Assembly: GCA_016617785.1 (NCBI GenBank)
Contig: JADILM010000003.1
Location: forward strand, 1,736,001-1,800,000
DNA: 64,000 nt
DNA from: Sporobolomyces roseus
Taxonomy: Eukaryota; Basidiomycota; Microbotryomycetes; Sporidiobolales; Sporidiobolaceae
Direction: 5' to 3'
Positions 1 to 9,240 of this stretch are shown in pieces; within the stretch, counting starts at the first letter, position 1, and the number at the start of each line of letters is the position of its first letter. The notes beneath the pieces were generated by a model that worked only from the letters and a program-made list of their open reading frames with translations, searched no databases and was not told the DNA's origin. The position numbers and the translations under genes are program-made.

Positions 1-2
1 CG

Positions 3-143
3 ACTGGTAGAGTCATTGTTGTGGTCGAGGGCCAAGGTAGAGAAGCATTCCGGCATTTGGACGACTTCAACGAGAGGAATTCTCGTAGTTCAATTCGAAA
101 TCATCACCTTTCCGAGCCCTTGGCCTGTCACTTTCACGTCTGA
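3..143 (+). CDS. 3' end of an unknown gene, cut by the window start
   Basis: An open frame enters from the left edge and ends at TGA 141-143. It encodes about 46 residues and begins TGRVIVVVEGQGREAFRHL. The hydrophobic strand followed by a charged helix looks like the tail of a small alpha/beta domain; it slightly recalls the C-terminal part of RWD/DUF1115 proteins, but that is only an impression. The last 20 residues are low in complexity, so the true stop could differ if an intron lies here. The sulfite oxidase gene begins 300 bp further on the same strand. I see nothing else convincing in 144-441. Confidence 0.25.
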   Translation, partial: TGRVIVVVEGQGREAFRHLDDFNERNSRSSIRNHHLSEPLACHFHV

Positions 144-441
144 TCGACATCCGAAAGTAGTTCTGTTTCGTAGAGGCTGTCTAGAAGCCAAGATCGGCTT
201 GTTTCGACCATTCGAAGCATGAGAATCGAAGATTTACAGGAAAAAACGAAGGTTTAGTGGGACGGGGACGCGGTGAAGTGGCTTTTGCTTGATGAAAATC
301 CCTATGTAGATAGCTGTGATTCCACTGAGCGCATCATCAGCGAAGCAGATATCGAGTGAGACGTAAGAGATCAAGCGATTACAAAAGTCTCTTGAACGTT
401 TGAACTCTTTCCATTCTACCATTCACTTATTCACGGCTCAG

Positions 442-2088
442 ATGGCTTCGTCCGACTTCCGAGTGCTCTCCGAATCACCGCTGAATGCAGAGCCGCCTCT
501 CCCGACTCTCGCGAAGGACTTCTTCACCCCCACCGAATCTGCATTTCACCGAAATCATGGCGAAATTCTGAAGAAAGATGTGGAGACGTACCGACTTGTA
601 ATCTCGTCAGAGCTCGAGGGAACAGAGATGAGGAATGTGCTGGAATTTCGAGATATCAAAGGATTCAGTAGAGTCGATGTCAATGCCAGCATGAGTTGTG
701 CTGGGAATCGAAGGTCAGAGATGAACGAGGAGAAAGAAGTCGAAGGGTTACAATGGGGTGGGAGGTGAGCACATCGGATCGTCGTTGCCATAGGAGAACG
801 AAGCTGAATTGAATCTCGCGAACTTTGCAGCGCGATCTTCAACTCCCTCTTCGCCGGGCCACTCTTGAGAGACGTCTTGAGCTCTGTAGGCATCAAGCTG
901 GACGAACTCGAGAAGCGAGATGATGTCGACAAGCTACACCTACATTTCGAAACGACTCAAAAGTGCGAAGATGCAGAGTTTTACGGCTCCTCGCTGCCTG
1001 TACGAATGGCTTTGTGAGTCTCTCACACGCGACCTACGGATCACTGCTAACGACCTCGCGTGTTTTCAGGGATCCTGAGCGACCCGTACTTCTCGCAACG
1101 CACATGAACGGAGTACCTTTGAACGAGAAACACGGAAAACCGTGTCGCCTCGTAGCTCCGGGCATCATAGGAGCTCGCTCAGTGAAGTGGCTCGAGCGAA
1201 TAGTGCTGAGAGATCGACCTGTAAGTTTTCGCTTTCTTCCCTCGAATCGAATCTTCGAATTGACGAGTCATCTTTTTACAGTCTGACAACTTCTACATGA
1301 CTCGAGACTGCAAGCTTTGCCCTGCTTCTCTGATTCAACTCATGCTGATGATCCATCGATCACAGACAAGATTCTGCCGCCTGAAGCGACTCCAGAAACG
1401 AAGGAAGAGTACTTGAAGAAAGTCGAGCCGCTGATGGAACTGCCGCTCAATTCGGAGATCTGTGAGCCTGCTGACGGTTCAAATGTCGAGCTCGGCGGCG
1501 CCAAGTCGATTCGGGTTCGAGGATATGCTCTCGGCTCTCACGGTAAGTCAGCCCACTCCTCCCAAAGCAACTCTGAACTGACTCTCTGTGCCCTCTCAGG
1601 TACACCTATTCAGTCCGTCAATATCGCTCTAATTCCCTTACCTCTACCTTCTACCCCTTCTCAACCCGACACTTCTGCTGCATCTCCCGGAACCGACTTA
1701 CCTCATCCCGAACAACATCAAATCCGACTCTTCGCAAACTCGCTCTCAAGCAATCAATGGACGCAAGCGAGACTCGAGGATCACTTGTCGCATGGGGAGG
1801 GAGGGGGCTCGTTGGAGAAGAATTGGGGCTGGACGCTGTTCTCTGCCTCTGTCGAAATTCCGAAAGAGCTTTCAGAACGAACAGGAGAAAGAGAGACGAA
1901 AGTCGCCCTCGTCGCTTATGCAGGTGAGTCTGAACCGTCTTGAAGTCTACCTCTCTGATGGTTTGGCTGAACAACCCTCTTTCGTCGCAGTCGACATCAA
2001 CGGAGAAAAGCAGGAACTGCAAACAGCGTGGAATCTGAGAGGTGTCGCAGAGGCGGGCTGGTCTGTATCGCGAGTAAAGCTCAGCTGA
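442..2088 (+). CDS. Sulfite oxidase-type molybdopterin oxidoreductase
   Basis: Predicted exons 442-764, 831-1013, 1070-1220, 1282-1309, 1366-1542, 1600-1923 and 1991-2088 give 427 residues. The molybdopterin domain carries the CAGNRR motif with the Mo-ligand Cys at about residue 86, then an LVAPGIIGARSVKWLERI stretch and TRDYKILPPEA at about 226-236. The C-terminal dimerisation domain ends with AWNLRGV and GW. No cytochrome b5 domain precedes it, so it resembles the plant/peroxisomal, oxygen-using form (family knowledge) rather than the mitochondrial animal enzyme. The C-terminus VKLS is not a canonical PTS1. The expected reaction is sulfite to sulfate. The fourth intron (1310-1365) starts with GC rather than GT; splicing it restores RDYK, while reading through meets a stop soon after. 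Start chosen as the first ATG in frame with the conserved domain. Confidence 0.85.
1310..1365 (+). other. GC-AG intron in the sulfite oxidase gene
   Basis: The donor is t|gcaagc and the acceptor cacag|ac, with a ctgat/ctgatg branch-like motif inside. Its 56 nt are not a multiple of three. Removing it joins t to ac (Tyr) and switches frame into the conserved RDYKILPPEA segment. Retention gives an unrelated Cys-rich peptide and a TGA in the next exon. No GT donor nearby gives the same join. Confidence 0.8.
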
Positions 2089-2272
2089 GCGTGGAGTAAT
2101 CGAAGGAAAGAAGTAGCACAACAACTCGATCTTCGCGAGGAGAGACGAGATGCGAGTTTCGACCACTTCCTAGAAACTATAGAAACTATGCGCGCAGATT
2201 CTACATTCTATGATTGACAACAGTTCTATGCTCTATACACTTCGTCAAACAGTATGATCCTCTTTCCAAGCA

Positions 2273-5033
2273 TCATCGTTGAGTTTCCCACTTTGACGGC
2301 TCTGGCCAAACTCTTCTGAACCATTCTCCTAGTCTCTTGTTCACGTCGAGCGCCACCGTCAGTCTCGGACTGTAGATGTCGTCGTTTAGAGCGAGAAAGG
2401 CTGGGGGTTGGTGGGAATTCTCGGAAATCGAAAGAGCGTTGAGCATTTCGGTTAAGGGCTCTCCACCTCCTTTGATCGAACGAAACGCTGCTGACGAGGA
2501 CCCAATCGAGTACGAGTACCGTTGAATGAGCGAGATGGCCTAGAACGCGAGAATTGTCAGCGAGAGAATCGATGGTCGGTTGTGGGACGAAGCTACTCAC
2601 GAAATCTCGACGAGACCCGTTCAGAGGAAGCTCGAAGTTGACTTCAGACCAGTTCGTACTCTCGAGTCCGATGGCAGCGACCTCGAATTGACTGCTCGGT
2701 ACTTCCGGTTCTCCGTCACCCCTCACCCCTGGCAGAAAAGCTTCAACCCCTTTTTCACCGCTACTCCTCACCAACTTTGCGATCAAACAGTCTCCACAGC
2801 TCGGTAGCTCAAATGAAATCCTCTTGAAGACGGTACCGACAGATACTGGTTTCTGCTTCGTAGTGTCGAGAAATTCGGATCCGAAGCACTTTTCGAAGTC
2901 GACAATGCAAACCGGGTTCTCCTCCTCCAGCTCGTTGGGGGTCTCTGATGAGAACGATGGCCAGCCTTTCTTGTACTCCGGTACTTGTATCGTCGCGTCA
3001 AGGCCGAAATAAGCGTAACCGTCTTGCGAAGTGAATTCGAAAGTTGTTTCTCTCGCAGGAGATATACCGGTCTTTTCGAAATTGGCCTGCAGATGCGAGA
3101 GCGAGGATCGTCGAGGTATGCAGACTCTCAATGTTGGCGTTGTGAAGTCGTAGCCGAGATCTTGGAGGAGGAATTTCCGTTCGAGAGGAGAGTAGAAACC
3201 GGTTGAGGAAGGGTTCGATCGAGCGACGAGGAATGACCATAGCCTGTAGCTCTCAAGAGTATCAGTCAACGCAATCTGTGTGATTGGAGATGCGCGAGTG
3301 CTTACAGTGCTTCCCTGTGTTTCTCGACCGTGTAGTGAGCGAGAAGATGCATAGTTTGCGCCTCGACGAGGCCTCTTCCTCGAAACCGAGCTCCAGCAGT
3401 CTGTAGACAGTGAGCGATGTCAGCTGATATCAAACTCTAAGAGAAACAGTATAGAGCATGCAACTCACTTGAGTCAATTCGTCGATGAAAACTGACTGCA
3501 ACTCCTTGAGCATCGGCATCGAGACAGCTTTCGCGACGTGAACGAGGTAAGGTCTTTTCCGAGCACCAAACCGACGATCTGCTCATGAGAAGCGAGATTC
3601 AGTGATTGGGTAGCGAATGAAATGACAGAGAATAGCGGAATGTAGAGAAGAAAGCGCACTCAATAGGTGTCCAGCGGTTCCGAGCGATTTCCATTCCGAG
3701 TCGGGATCCGTCCTGTCGTTGGGTGGATCGACTCCACTAACTAGAAGATCTCGTTGCATCCGGAAAACAGGACCGGCGAGAGGTGATTCGAAGTCGGCTA
3801 CCGAGAGAGGCTGCAGCGAGTCGAAAAGTCAGCACCTCGAAGACAAGACAGAGTAAAGATAGTGAGCTCACCTCATTGAGGAAGAAGTCGTCGTTGAGGT
3901 ATACTGCAGTCCTTGAGGTGAGATCGAGGTTGGCGAGTTGCGATTCGATTGCGAGGGAGTTGAACGAAGGTAGAACCGAGTCTCGCCAAAGTATCGCTTC
4001 CGTTGATGCCTTCGTCTTGAACAGCTCGGAGTGAGGGTATATCCGAAGAACCGGGGAATCCTTCGATGACACGGAAGCGAAGTCGACTGTCGAGAGGTCG
4101 AGCCAGTGAGGGATTTGAGCTGTTCTATCGAGCGTCGTCACCTCGTTCTTCTCGTCAGGCCTGTATGGTGGTGTATCTCCGACGACGAGATGCAGAACAG
4201 CGATGGAGGCAGAAGGTAGTGAAGCGAGAGCCGAGCGAATCGAAAATCTGAGTTCATCGTGCTCTCTGCGAGTTCGAGAAGATCAGCCGCATCAATCAAG
4301 GACAGCAGTGAGAGGGAGCGAACCTGAAGTGCTTGAGCATGTTACCTCCCAATAAGCGTCTCACCCTTTTCATCAGTCGCTCTCCCAGTTTCTCACCGTT
4401 CAAACTCTCCTTGTCCTTCCAATCGGCCATCAATTCTCCTTGAGACCCGTTCGTCCATGTCCAGATCAAGTCCAGCTTCGGTTGCTCCTCACCAACGCTC
4501 CAACGGTTTCGCATTTCTTCGCAAAGTTCGCCTTGTGAGACGAACCGATCGAGACAAGCTGATGAAGGGAAAGACGAGGTCGAAAGCGTATGTTGTAGAG
4601 GTGTAGGAGTGTAGAGAGGAGAGAAGACGGAGGAAGGGAAGGGAATGTAGCCTTCGTTGACGGTCGAAAGGTTCGAGAGGAAATGGCGAGTTTCATTCAA
4701 GTCGACCTTTGGAGCGATTGTCAAGTTGAATTCCTGGGTTCCAATACTAGAATAGGCGATCAGGCGCCGAAAGAAGAGCCAAAGGAAGATTGTCGACGCT
4801 GCGAAAGCGAATCCACCGAGGGCGAGTTGGAGGGATCGATTTTCAGAGTAGGTTGACCACTTGACGCGTTGCTTTCGAGGCGTCGTGTGAGCCTCAAATT
4901 GCGGCAGAAGCGGCTCGTTGTCGAGAGAAGGGTGTCCATCGAGTTCGTCGGTCTGATCGAAGGAGGAGCTGGACGAAAGGTGAGAAGGAAGTAGGAAATT
5001 TGTCGAGTTTGAAGGCGTTTGATCAGTTTGCAT
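2273..5033 (-). CDS. Stealth-family hexose/pentose-phosphate transferase, type II membrane protein
   Basis: Exons (high to low) 5033-4324, 4265-3872, 3810-3660, 3578-3469, 3400-3306, 3243-2601 and 2539-2273 give 789 residues. A membrane segment lies at about 68-96 after a Ser-rich cytosolic tail. All four stealth regions are visible: CR1 LDLIWTWTNGSQ (about 187-198), CR2 HDELRFSIRSAL through VLPSFNSLAIES to YLNDDFFLNE (about 238-368), CR3 RRFGARKRPYLVHVAKAV (about 420-437) and CR4 FLALNDDIYSPRLTVALDV near the C-terminus. The family includes human GNPTAB, bacterial capsule phosphotransferases and Cryptococcus Xpt1, so a Golgi enzyme moving a sugar-1-phosphate onto glycans is likely. Donor and acceptor cannot be read from sequence. 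The last exon is decided by an intron 2540-2600; without it the frame yields a non-homologous tail. Confidence 0.85.
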
Positions 5034-5470
5034 GCCCGTCTAGCATCGAGGAGATGAGAGAGGGTAGACAGTGATGTAGCAGCAGCACACGACCGAGAGC
5101 AGCGAGCGGATGTTGTTTCGCGCTGCGAAAGCTGCGATTTCCTGAAATAATTCGTTGGAAATGCTTTGCACAAGCCGAACCTTCTGCCGCAACTTCTCCA
5201 TATTCTTGCCATGTTCTTGAGACCTTTTTGGGATGCACCTGTTTGCTGCGTAGGCGGAAACCTTGATCGAGGAGTTTGTCGATTGAGTCCAACGATTCGA
5301 TGCTACCGAGACCAGCCATGCTAATGGGGAGGATTTGGGCCTGATATTGAGAGTGTTATGTATCCGTCTGTTGATAGCCTGAGTGATCTTGTGTTCGATA
5401 TGTTGAGTGATGAGAAGAGGGAGAGAAAGAGGATTCTTTCCTTGTCCTCTACCACTCCTATGATTCAACG
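5034..5470. other. Divergent 5' region with two overlapping coding-like minus-strand frames
   Basis: This lies between the stealth gene (minus) and the next plus-strand gene. A minus ATG at 5319 opens a 98-codon frame beginning MAGLGSIESLDSIDKLLDQ, which runs past the stealth ATG. A second minus frame over about 5220-5040 reads EKLRQKVRLVQSISNELF and on to a TAG; it also looks protein-like. I found no GT-AG intron of normal size that joins them. It may be an upstream ORF in the stealth leader or a small separate gene. Confidence 0.3.
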
Positions 5471-6848
5471 ATGAGCACCTCCTACAGCTCTTGTAGCCTC
5501 CAGGATCTACTCCCTGGCCCTTCGACAACTCCAAACCTCAATGCTCCAACCCTCGCTTTCATAGGATACCTTCCAACCTCGGCTGTCCTCCACTACGCAC
5601 TGAACCACCTCGATCGACAAGAAGAGGAGAGCTATAATGTGGAGCGAGATGAGGGACTGAGCGAAAAAGCGAAGGGGAAGCGAAAAGCGGTCGAAAACGA
5701 CTTCGCAGAGGAGCAGGAGGGAGTTACTAGTGACCTTGAGGAGGAAGAGATTGGATCTGTACAGCGAGGAAAAAGGAAACCTCGACAGCGACACGTCCTC
5801 GTCCTCACGCCAGATCTCCCCGAACTTCGACAGCGACTAATCAACGAAAACGACGTTTCGCTATTCGGTCGCAAGAGGGATGCAGAGAAGGCAAATCTGC
5901 TGTGTAGGATCACCTTCAAGTGAGTCCCACATCCTTCACCCACTGAGCAGAGACGCTCATTGACGAGCTAGACCTCAGTAGACACGTCCCGTCTTCTGCT
6001 CAGCTTACCTACTTTCTCGCCTCGTGCTACGATTCAGCAAATTCCAACGCTTCCGACATCCATTCTACGTACATATCTGCCTCTCCAAAAGTCAAGGAAG
6101 ATCCGAGCTATCTGCCTTTTGAGCCAACACTTGTCATTCTGCATTCTCCGTCAAGCTATCTCGAAGAACCCGTTCATCAAGGGTGAATCTCAGAGATGAC
6201 TTTCTGGACCCCATTCAACACGTTGCAGATGCTGACATGGAGAGCTCCCCATAGGTGTGGAATCGAAGGTTACGCTTCACTCCTCGCCCTCTTCGTTTCA
6301 AGCTTTTCGGATCTTTCTCAATCGTGAGCAACCTCAATATCCTCTCTTCCTTTCACCCTTATTGATCTTCTACACTATCTAGCTCGCCGCAAATAGTTCT
6401 GATCGACCCCTCAGCAGATTCTCTGTCACTCCCCATCATTCCTCTCCACCTCAGATCATCACGAAAACGACAAAAGCAGTCGGAAGGAGATGATATCGGT
6501 TCTGCTGCTCAATCGAGGTACGACGAGAATGAGGATGTAGATCGACTACCCCTTCGGACGGTCATCGATCGATTCTTTGTTTCTATCGGAGAAGTCGTTG
6601 CAGGTAAGTTCGATTTTTCTTGGAGTTCATGTCAAACAATGCCCTATTAACTCACTCTCGCCATATTCACAGTCCCGCTCTCACCAACGGCTCTCGAGTT
6701 CGGCCATCTCAAACGCTGGAGAATCGACGCCCGTACGAAAGATCCAGCAAGTTACACCTTCCTCGAGTTCAATACCCATCGCATAGGTCGAGACGACGGA
6801 GATGAAAATGGTGAAGAAGGCGGGACCAGGATCACGGTCGAGGGCTGA
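5471..6848 (+). CDS. Unrecognised protein, possibly a divergent RecA-like (Shu/SWS1-SWSAP1-like) factor
   Basis: Exons 5471-5919, 5979-6182, 6255-6323, 6383-6603 and 6673-6848 give 372 residues. I do not recognise the family with confidence. An N-terminal strand-loop-helix (APTLAFIGYLPTSAVLHYAL) sits where a RecA-type ATPase has its Walker A loop but lacks GxxxxGKT. Later strands RHVLVLTPDL, FEPTLVILHSPSSY and SPQIVLIDP could be core strands, the last resembling a Walker B position. A charged, Lys/Arg/Glu-rich insert covers about residues 55-110. The C-terminal part (HLKRWRIDARTKD) is polar. The order of strands suggests a degenerate RecA fold such as recombination accessory proteins; this is inference only. 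It is convergent with the OYE gene (171 bp between stops). Confidence 0.6.
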
Positions 6849-7018
6849 ACAGTGCAGACTCATTGATCTTCTCTCGACCGAACACCTTCGCACCGAGACA
6901 AGATGAGTTCAACTTTGGTTTCTTTGGACATTCTAGTTCTACACAGAGTACTATCCAATATAAACGGTATGGTAGCTCGATTCAATCTAAACGATCTACG
7001 AGATTTCTAGACGGAAAT

Positions 7019-8688
7019 CTATTTCTCAGAAGGGTAGCCCTCTGCATTCTGTTCGGGGTTGGGCTTGTGCTCGGGCTTCTGGCCAGTGATGCCCTCAACG
7101 ATCTTGTCGGCTACATCTTGCTTCGAGAGATCGGGTACAGCCTCTCCCTTTCCGAGCGCACCGATTTGAGCGACAGCGGCAGGGGTTTGAAGAGGACCAG
7201 GCTGAAGGGAGAGAGTGATGGTCAGCGATACTATCAAGGACAGCGAATGTGAGATGAACGTACCACAAGGTTCTCCTTGGCTCCTTCACTCTTTCCATCA
7301 ATCATGTCGCGGATTAGGTAGGGTTCAGCAGTGAGAGGTCGGGCGAGACCAACAACGTGGACTGAGGTCTTGAGAGCTTCGTCCATCGCGGCCTTTGATC
7401 GGAATCCTCCAGTTACGGCAAGCTTGGCCTTCTTCAAGCGGGGTCGGATGTTGTCGGCGAACTATCGAAAATTGGAAAAGTCAGCTTTCCATCGCAGTTC
7501 GAAAAAGCGGAGTCGACTCACCTCGACGAAGTAAGCTTCCCTCTTGATGGTAGATTCCTTCTTGTGGGTGAACGCATGTCCCATAGACTCGTAAGATCCT
7601 CCCGACAATTCGATCAAATCGAGGTATTCGTCGAGACGTTCGCAAAGGTTCCCACTCTCCTCCTCGGTCATGCCACCATCAGTGAAGTCGGCAGAGTTGA
7701 GCTTCATCGAGAGAAGGAAGTTCTTGGGAAGTCGGGACTTGATTTCGTCGAGGATTTCAAACACGATTCGAGATCGGTTCTCAAAGTTTCCTCCGTAATC
7801 GTCAGTTCGCTTGTTGGTACGCGCTGAGAGGAACTATGGAGATCGAGAATCATGGTGTTAGTAAAGTGAGACGAAGGAGGTCAAAGGGGAAAAGCTCTTT
7901 TCGCAAAAGAAAGTCAACATACTTGAGAGAGGAGGTATCCGTGAGCTCCGTGAAGCTGCATACCGTCGGCTCCGGCCTTGTGAAGGACTTCAGCACCGTA
8001 CGCCCATCGTTGAACGAGAGTCTTGATCTCTTCAACGCTCAAAGGACGGGGTTGATTGAACTCCATCCCTCCGAATCCGGGACAAGTAACATCGGATGCT
8101 GAGACGGGCTTTCCATCCTTGCCAGTGACGTCAACACTGGTCTGTCGGCCCCCATGCGTTAATTGTCCAATGCAGAGAGATCCCTCAGCTTTCGCTGCTT
8201 TGACGGCCTCCTTCAAGTTCTCGACAGAGTCGTAGCTTGATCGTTCATCGATGATCATGTTGCCTCGGGCTTCGAGTCCTTCGTAATCGATAGGAACTGA
8301 GGGAAGGGAGGGAAGGGAGGGAGATGAGGGCAGGGAGGGAAATGAGGGCAGGGAGGGAAATGAGGGAAGGGAGGGAAATGATCAGTTTCCGAGAGATCAG
8401 TCGAATCGTTTGTAGACGTGCGACTCACTGTTTCCGAGAACGATGACACCAATCTTTCCCTTACCCCATTCTTCGTAAGTCTTGATGTATTCGGGAGTGA
8501 CCTTTCCTCGGTTCTCGGGGTGCTCCTGAGAAAAGTACCCATGTCAGCTCGCCTGCTCCTGAGAATGCAAGAGATGTACTTACGTGATCGTATCCACACT
8601 CTCGCTCAGTCATGGCAGACTTGAGAGTCGAGGTAGGGGCGGTCAAACCGGAATAGTGGAACGTGACGGAATCGGCGATTGAAGGCAT
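7019..8688 (-). CDS. Old Yellow Enzyme-like NADH:flavin oxidoreductase
   Basis: Exons 8688-8584, 8525-8429, 8296-7923, 7833-7522, 7461-7264 and 7201-7019 give 422 residues, a single FMN-binding TIM barrel. Visible landmarks are LKSAMTE near residue 25, ENRGKVTPEYIKTYEEWG, GQLTHGGRQT, the GADGMQLHGAHGYLLSQF signature (about 176-193) followed by NKRTDDYGGNFENRS, and AVTGGFRSKAAM before the phosphate-binding end of the barrel. Such enzymes reduce activated C=C bonds of enones with NAD(P)H; the physiological substrate is unknown. It has a fungal extension of about 60 residues at the C-terminus. A possible 5' leader intron lies at about 8699-8761 (donor gtgagc, branch ttgactgac, acceptor ctag). 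The second intron is unusually G/C-run rich (see repeat). Confidence 0.88.
8299..8380. repeat. G-rich minisatellite inside an OYE intron
   Basis: An 18-bp unit close to GAGGGCAGGGAGGGAAAT occurs three times in tandem after a related 24-25 bp stretch. The plus strand holds more than a dozen GGG runs separated by 1-4 bases, a strong G-quadruplex pattern. In the minus-strand transcript the same tract is a long pyrimidine tract just before the acceptor of the second OYE intron. Confidence 0.85.
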
Positions 8689-9240
8689 TCTAAACGCTAG
8701 AGACAGGTAAGAGTAGGTCAGTCAAAAGCCCGCCAGATCAACACAGTAGATTGGCTCACTTTTGTGTGGTTTTGGGGTAGAGAGGGGGAGAGGAAAGAGA
8801 AGAACGGAAAGAGGTTTCGGACTTTTTGGGCCAGCAGTTTCGGTCAGCAATTCGTCACTCTCAGTATGTAAGCGATCGAAACCTCCACTCTCTGTAACCC
8901 AAATGTCACGAACCGCGCTTGTCTTCAACCAGAACGAGAACAGCGTCAAGTTAAAGCTGGACGAGAACGACGGAAACCAAAGGGGTCCGTGCAAACAAAA
9001 AAAACGAAGAAATCGAGCTTGAGAATTGGTCGCCTTCTCAGGCTGACGAAACCTTCGAAGCTGGCACAAGCTGTGATCGTGATCTTGCCTACAGCGACAG
9101 CGTCAGTGTCGGAGTCAGACAGACCGCGTTCCAAGAAAGACGAGACCTGTATCCCGAACCAGTCCTCGCAACGCTACCTCTCGCCGCGGATCCTCACTGC
9201 TAATCCCTCACTACGATTCAAGCGTTGAACCATCTTCAAT
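8689..9240. other. Region between OYE start and ORC2 3' end
   Basis: Contains the likely OYE leader (with a possible 5'UTR intron at about 8699-8761) and the ORC2 3' end. Open frames on both strands here lack conserved features and ATG contexts that hold together. No RNA gene seen. Confidence 0.5.

Noticed and set aside
1651..2166. Minus-strand open frame of 171 codons under the sulfite oxidase gene
   Set aside because: It is antisense to well-supported exons, has low-complexity composition and no recognisable motif.
5023..5319. 98-codon ATG frame called as a firm gene
   Set aside because: It overlaps the stealth start codon and a second coding-like frame; kept only as an uncertain entry.
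8255..8599. Frame made of repeated PPFPHFPPCPH units
   Set aside because: It is translation of the intron minisatellite in the OYE gene.
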